The position numbers and the translations under genes were made by a program. Below are positions 61,901 to 64,000 of a stretch of 64,000 nucleotides of DNA, piece by piece. Each line of letters begins with the position of its first letter. Positions within the stretch are counted from its first letter, which is position 1. Under the pieces are notes generated by a model, which saw only the letters and a list, made by a program, of their open reading frames with translations, ran no database searches and was not told the DNA's origin. The stretch comes from Ptychodera flava (Eukaryota; Hemichordata; Enteropneusta; Ptychoderidae), in the NCBI RefSeq assembly GCF_041260155.1, contig NC_091931.1:29012541-29076540 (forward strand), written 5' to 3'.

Positions 61901-64000
61901 ACAATGAATGCCTGAAACATGGCAAAATTATGGGATTCTGGGACAAAACACGGCACGTCCAATCAGTAGCATGGCTTTTTGACATTTGCACAGATTTACG
62001 ATAATCCGACTTTTACAGGGGAAGTTCCTGTTTCAGTGAATGTTAGAACAATCAGTAAACAAACATAGGGCCAAAGTCCCTGAAGCTACTATAGACATGG
62101 ATACAAAATTAAGTATTTCTTGACTGTATGAAATTATCTCACTAAGGTCATCCTAGGGACCTGTAACACAAATATTAAAGCTGTCTGACCAGCGGTTTTG
62201 AAAAAACAAGCGACTCAACAGTTGACAGAGCTCTGCTGTGTTATGTAGAGAATAACCTTTTGTGACACATGTATTGATGAAGAAGGTGGATATCTTTGAT
62301 AGCTCATTTCAGGATGGCCTGACCAAAAATGGAAAAAAAAATTCCGTAAAAATACAGATTTGCATATTTCATCACAATTTTAACAAATCTAAGTTGGGTT
62401 ATCCCTAGGGACCTGTATACCAAATAACAAAGCTGTCTGACCAGTGGTTATGAAGTAGAAGATTTTTTACCAAAAACGCCTTTTTTGGTGCTAATTTGCA
62501 TATTTTCAACAATATCAAAAATAAATCATATATTTTATCCACACAACAAATATCAAATCAGTAGGTACTGCAGTTCTTAAGATATTGACGGACGCCTCAC
62601 AAACGGTCATACATACATATATAATACATACATACATACATACATACATACATACTGACAGTGCACGCCGGACAGATACCCATCCCAATAGCTTCTATAG
62701 ACTATATTAGTCGCTAATAAACGAGAGTTAATTACATTCTAATTAAGTAAACAAGACTTGCTTAAATCAAGATTTTCATCATAAAAAACAGCATATCTGT
62801 CAGGTTATACAGAATCTTTAGCGGTTATCTTTTTATCAGTATTTTCATCCTATGAACCAAGCACATTTGAACTTTCAAATTAATATTGTAAGTAAGTTCT
62901 GTTGAATAAGTTGAGACTGTACGTACTCAGAGAAAGCACACTGAAGAGACAAATGTTTGAAACTTAAGAAGTTCAAGGTCATCAAAAGCATCATGTAACA
63001 CTTTCATTGCACTGTTTACACAGATTGCATAATTGCTATAAATAGCACATGAGGAATCTTACAGCCAAGCTTTACCATAAAAACCCTATCACTTTGACCA
63101 CTCTATTTTTTTCCTCAAAAAGTAATTTTATTTATCCTTACCAAGTCAACCAAAACTTTCTCTATCTCTATTTATTTGACCACCCTATCATGACAAACTA
63201 TTTTGAGCAATTTCTTTTAGATAACATACAGGGCACAATAAATGACGGTTCAGAATATGTCAAAGTTGGGATTCAGGAAAGTTGCCTTTACATGTTTTAA
63301 TCCTCCAAGATGGTAAGCATTTCACTATGAACTGTCAAAAAAAGTTCAACTTTCTGATAATTCTACACTAAAATTATTTTGGCTTTGATGATTTCCTAAT
63401 TAATTCAATTATTTAAAATCATTTAATTATTTTTTTCTGGGTTAATTGATAGGGTTTATACAGTACAAGAATTACATACAATGTAAGTCAAATTTTGATC
63501 AAAAATGACAAAAATATTCCTTAAAAATACACATTTGCATATTTCATCACAATTTGAACAAATCTAAGTTGGGTTATCCTAGGGACCTGTATACCAAATA
63601 ACAAAGCTGTCTGACCAGCGGTTATGAAGAAGAAGATTTTTTACCAAAAACGCCTTTTTTGGCATTAATTTGCCTATTTTCAACAATATCAAAAAATAAA
63701 AAAAATAGTTTCTCAAAATCATATTTTTCATCTACACAACAAATATCAAATCAGTAAGTACTGTGGTTCTCAAGATATTTGAGTGGACGGACGCCTCACA
63801 AACGGACATACATACATACATACATACAGACTGACGCCGGACGCCGGACAGATACCCATCCCAATAGCTTCTATAGACTATAGTCTATAATAGCTAAAAA
63901 TGCTAGATATTTGTGCTGAGGAAAAGTAAAGACTGTAAAATGGTCAACTGACAAGCATATACACATATACCTGTAGCCACTAAGTACCATTCATAGAGTG
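52976..64000 (-). CDS. AtuA-family protein, 3' seven exons (5' end outside the window)
   Basis: Exons in gene order are (64000)-63971, 60865-60826, 60356-60305, 58862-58676, 57984-57858, 53385-53295 and 53068-52976. All have GT-AG borders and compatible phases. The product reads LYEWYLVATAPGFMTLVGG, RPRVSPVLKLFSFLYPKD, then LAYTRSGDKGNTCNIGVVAR, HPFYVPYLRQALTEEAVQQY, RYELPGVYGFNFVLDNALGG and GGIASLRCDAQGKAYGQMFL, and ends in SSGP. RSGDKGNxxNIG, the RYELP...NFVL..ALGGGG block and the DAQGKA.GQ.L ending are hallmarks of the AtuA (acyclic terpene utilisation, DUF1446-type) family, whose C-terminus is a separate ferredoxin-like domain. Bacterial members sit in terpene or leucine-type carboxylation operons, and the animal role is unknown. 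The N-terminal part, probably the larger half, lies beyond 64000. Introns are swollen by repeats. Confidence 0.85.
53818..55240 (+). repeat. ~218-bp tandem array, about 6 units, with dispersed-repeat ending
   Basis: Units carry CCTCTAGCTCTATTGGCTCG, TACATAATTAATGAGGTAC, TGTGGCGTCATAAG, GCACTTGTGGTTACTGAG and GAGGTCAAAGGTCACCGAGG, with the CTCTAGC block near 53825, 54050, 54278, 54508, 54725 and 54945. The last units are nearly identical; the first are diverged. The array closes with GACGGATGGACTCACGG and a TAAGCTCACTGG ... GGGGACTAAAAA end. Intronic in the AtuA-like gene. Confidence 0.85.
55290..55945 (+). repeat. Dispersed repeat with hairpin end
   Basis: ATGCAAATTTCACCACGATT, GCACTTCCATACCAAGTTTC and GATTTTTTGACCAAAAATGG lead into GACGGACAGACATACAGAC repeats (55788-55865). 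The closing palindrome is AGCTTCCATTGCCATATA ... TATGGCTATGGGAGCTAAAA. Confidence 0.75.
56007..56425. mobile_element. Inverted-repeat element (419 bp)
   Basis: TTACAGAGAAC at both ends, inverted. The arms of about 125 bases share AAGCCAT, AAATGCC, AAAACAGAG, CCAGATAACAA and AATTGGCG blocks. The centre is AT-rich and non-coding. Confidence 0.65.
56451..56587. mobile_element. Foldback MITE (137 bp)
   Basis: GCAATAATGTACCCCCTCC and its inverse close the element. The arms also share AGCCCATAATGGAC. Internal GGAGTACATTATGGAG echoes the ends. Confidence 0.72.
57294..57419. mobile_element. Foldback element (126 bp)
   Basis: CTGACCATTAACGTTTATTT and GGAAAGCC blocks are inverted around a GGGCGAGGCTTGCCGAGCCC centre that is itself palindromic. 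Confidence 0.75.
61368..61583 (+). mobile_element. piggyBac-like MITE, copy 5
   Basis: CCCTCTGAACACCAAAGTC ... GCACTCAAAGGG between TTAA (61364-61367) and TTAA (61584-61587). Matches the other four copies, including TGTAGCCAATGAAATG. Confidence 0.85.
62130..62715 (+). repeat. Dispersed repeat, copy left of the 0.8-kb repeat
   Basis: A short partial start (GGTCATCCTAGGGACCTG near 62148) is followed by a full body from about 62330. Then come GACGGACGCCTCACAAACGG in shortened form, a CATA microsatellite and AGCTTCTATAGACTATATT at the end, a damaged version of the AGCT hairpin. Confidence 0.75.
62728..63490 (+). mobile_element. 0.8-kb interspersed repeat, uninterrupted copy
   Basis: Aligns with 1296-1572 plus 2354-2861. 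The junction AACACTTTCATTGCACTG (62998-63015) marks where the left copy carries its reverse-transcriptase segment. An 83-codon frame (63049-63300) is only partly kept in the other copy, so coding function is unlikely. Confidence 0.7.
63490..63895 (+). repeat. Dispersed repeat, copy right of the 0.8-kb repeat
   Basis: Very close in sequence to 62330-62715 and complete to its hairpin (AGCTTCTATAGACTATAG, complement, AGCTAAAAATG). Followed by about 75 bases of intron and then the 63971 donor of the AtuA-like gene. Confidence 0.8.

Overview
The window looks like intron-rich, AT-rich nuclear DNA of a marine invertebrate animal. Introns are GT-AG, coding exons are small and scattered, and interspersed repeats, TTAA-flanked miniature elements and microsatellites are very dense. 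Diverged THAP, HIRAN and AtuA-type genes, together with 'AGCT hairpin plus GACGGACAGACATAC' repeats, fit an invertebrate deuterostome (hemichordate, cephalochordate or echinoderm) or a similar animal. The species cannot be fixed from sequence alone.

Left part (1-10.1 kb): a 0.8-kb repeat carrying a reverse-transcriptase tail is followed by the most striking object here, a 6.4-kb DNA transposon (3221-9607). It has perfect 20-bp terminal inverted repeats, an apparent 4-bp target duplication (ATTT), and two convergent spliced genes. One gene is an intact HIRAN-domain protein (+). The other is a decayed coiled-coil / zinc-ribbon protein with CDG, GHxEMN and SDHH motifs (-), likely the transposase. 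The element sits inside a dispersed repeat whose two halves flank it. I cannot place it in a named transposon superfamily.

Centre left (10.4-29.5 kb): a TTAA-flanked element (10417-13559) contains a nested PIF/Harbinger-like element (10706-12556). Next come gene-poor DNA, a long hairpin element (17954-18688), and a minus-strand THAP-domain gene (29449 to about 23790) with a transposase-like C-terminus. Its 4.7-kb intron is filled with three further inverted-repeat elements.

Centre right (32.6-44.4 kb): a plus-strand gene encodes a protein of about 400 residues ending in a GIY-YIG nuclease-like domain. That domain is split by an 8.3-kb intron holding a large inverted-repeat element and tandem repeats.

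Right part (45-64 kb): MITEs and microsatellites lead into the 3' two thirds of a clear host gene on the minus strand, an AtuA-family (acyclic terpene utilisation-like) protein. Seven phase-compatible exons lie between 64000 and 52976, and the gene runs off the right edge. Its introns hold 218-bp tandem repeats, foldback elements, a second copy of the 0.8-kb left-end repeat, and piggyBac-like MITEs.

The genes do not form one pathway. The AtuA gene is the clearest host gene, the GIY-YIG gene is probably host, the THAP gene is transposon-derived, and the HIRAN and CDG/EMN pair belongs to a mobile element. All exon joins were made by eye from splice signals and reading phase.
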